Below are positions 6,017 to 6,488 of a stretch of DNA of 6,488 bases, piece by piece. The DNA is from Deltaproteobacteria bacterium (lineage in GTDB: Bacteria; Desulfobacterota; GWC2-55-46). The notes beneath the pieces were generated by a model. It had not been told where the DNA came from, did no database searches, and saw only the letters and a program-made list of their open reading frames with translations. The number at the start of each line of letters is the position of its first letter. Positions within the stretch are counted from its first letter, which is position 1. The stretch lies in the NCBI GenBank assembly GCA_016219075.1, contig JACRCJ010000174.1, positions 1 to 6,488 on the forward strand, in the 5' to 3' direction. The position numbers and the translations under genes were made by a program.

Positions 6017-6027
6017 CGAGTTTTAAA

Positions 6028-6488
6028 ATGCGCCAGGAACGTCCTGGACTGTCCATCAGCTATGAGGCCATTTACCAGTATATATACCGTCCTGACACTA
6101 TTGACCGTCAGGATATGATAAGGTGCCTGAGACGAGCGCACCGTAAACGCAAGAACAAGGGCATAGGCGGAAAAGAGCGGAAAACCAAGATACCAGGCCG
6201 TATTCTTATTGACGACCGCCCTGCCTCTGTTGAGACGCGCGTGCAAGCCGGGCAACTGCGGGTCCGACAACAGCCTTGTATCCAGGAAAAACCTTGCCGC
6301 CCTGAACTCCACGGTGGAGCGTAGAAGCCGCCTGCTCATGCTTGCTAAACTTACCCGTAAAACAGCCCTTTGTATGCGCAAGGCTGTCGTTAAAAGGCTA
6401 AAGGCCCTCCCTCCAAAGGCCAGAAGGACGCTGACCATGGATAACGGATCTGAAAATGGTGAGCACCAAAAGATTACTGCCGCCATCG
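6028..6488 (+). pseudogene. IS30-family transposase remnant, 5'-truncated and frameshifted, running off the edge
   Basis: From 6028 the frame reads an IS30-type mid-region: LSISYEAIYQYIY, then LRRAHRKRK, RKTKIPGR and IDDRPASVETR. IS30 transposases normally have over 100 further N-terminal residues with the helix-turn-helix; here a TAG at 6007-6009 and unrelated AT-rich DNA precede it, so the 5' end is missing. Around 6253-6265 the frame shifts by one base: the expected G-H/D-W-E-x-D motif is damaged, and from about 6266 the protein continues in the next frame (DNSLVSRKNLAALNS, then TMDNGSENGEH). The first and second catalytic Asp regions are visible in that second frame; the final Glu would lie beyond 6488. 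In the first frame a stop occurs at 6322-6324. With two lesions it cannot make an active transposase. No terminal inverted repeat is visible at the left side. Confidence 0.85.

Larger units (their letters stand above)
5576..6027. other. AT-rich intergenic region between acyltransferase and IS30 remnant
   Basis: About 450 bp with no convincing gene on either strand. It is clearly more AT-rich than the flanking genes. It holds a tandem 9-bp repeat (5658-5675), a spaced 10-bp direct repeat (5782-5791 and 5804-5813), a plus-strand sigma54 promoter candidate (5890-5905) and an extended -10 element on the minus strand (6008-6016). A 4-bp hairpin GGCTCTTAGCC lies near 5823-5833. No riboswitch could be recognised. 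A 54-codon plus-strand frame from ATG 5954 runs out of frame into the transposase remnant and looks spurious. Confidence 0.6.

Noticed and set aside
6033..6047. Inverted repeat CCAGGA-ACG-TCCTGG
   Set aside because: It lies within transposase coding sequence and fits conserved codons; with a 3-nt loop and no repeats elsewhere there is no reason to call it a functional site.
6004..6486. Minus-strand frame of 160 codons at the right edge
   Set aside because: It is antisense to recognisable IS30 transposase sequence in both plus-strand frames.

Overview
The window looks like part of a PEP-CTERM/exosortase (extracellular polysaccharide and protein-sorting) locus from a Gram-negative, sigma54-using bacterium. 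The evidence is a lipoprotein signal peptide, an NtrC-type sigma54 activator with a matching -24/-12 promoter, and an acyltransferase of the exosortase-associated, LuxI-like type. Protein style (NtrB/NtrC pair, long TPR lipoprotein) would suit a deltaproteobacterial or Nitrospirota-like lineage. That placement is a guess, since no phylogenetic marker is present.

All intact genes lie on the minus strand, so transcription runs from right to left. From the right: an IS30-family transposase remnant on the plus strand (6028 to the edge), 5'-truncated and frameshifted; an AT-rich spacer (5576-6027) holding a plus-strand sigma54 promoter candidate and two sets of short direct repeats; the acyltransferase (4889-5575); a soluble PAS histidine kinase (3815-4864); and an NtrC-type response regulator (2382-3818). 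The kinase/regulator junction carries a 75-bp tandem duplication that adds 25 codons to the regulator N-terminus.

Next comes a 250-bp intergenic region with a long inverted repeat directly after the regulator stop, a GCCAC-N4-GTGGC palindrome, and a sigma54 promoter matching every conserved position checked. That promoter faces a small stand-alone receiver protein that has lost its phosphoacceptor aspartate, followed with 8-bp overlap by a large TPR lipoprotein of the PrsT type. The TPR gene runs off the left edge of the window.

Working model (inference): the kinase and NtrC-type regulator form a two-component system, and the regulator, bound upstream, switches on the receiver/TPR-lipoprotein operon through the sigma54 promoter immediately downstream of its own gene. 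The acyltransferase, co-oriented with the kinase, supplies an acyl-transfer step in the exosortase-linked envelope or exopolysaccharide programme. The usual PEP-CTERM regulators PrsK/PrsR are not seen here; a cytosolic NtrB/NtrC-like pair takes their place. The most noteworthy points are the near-leaderless sigma54 promoter, the duplicated gene junction, the pseudo-receiver, and a second sigma54 promoter that now points into a dead transposon.
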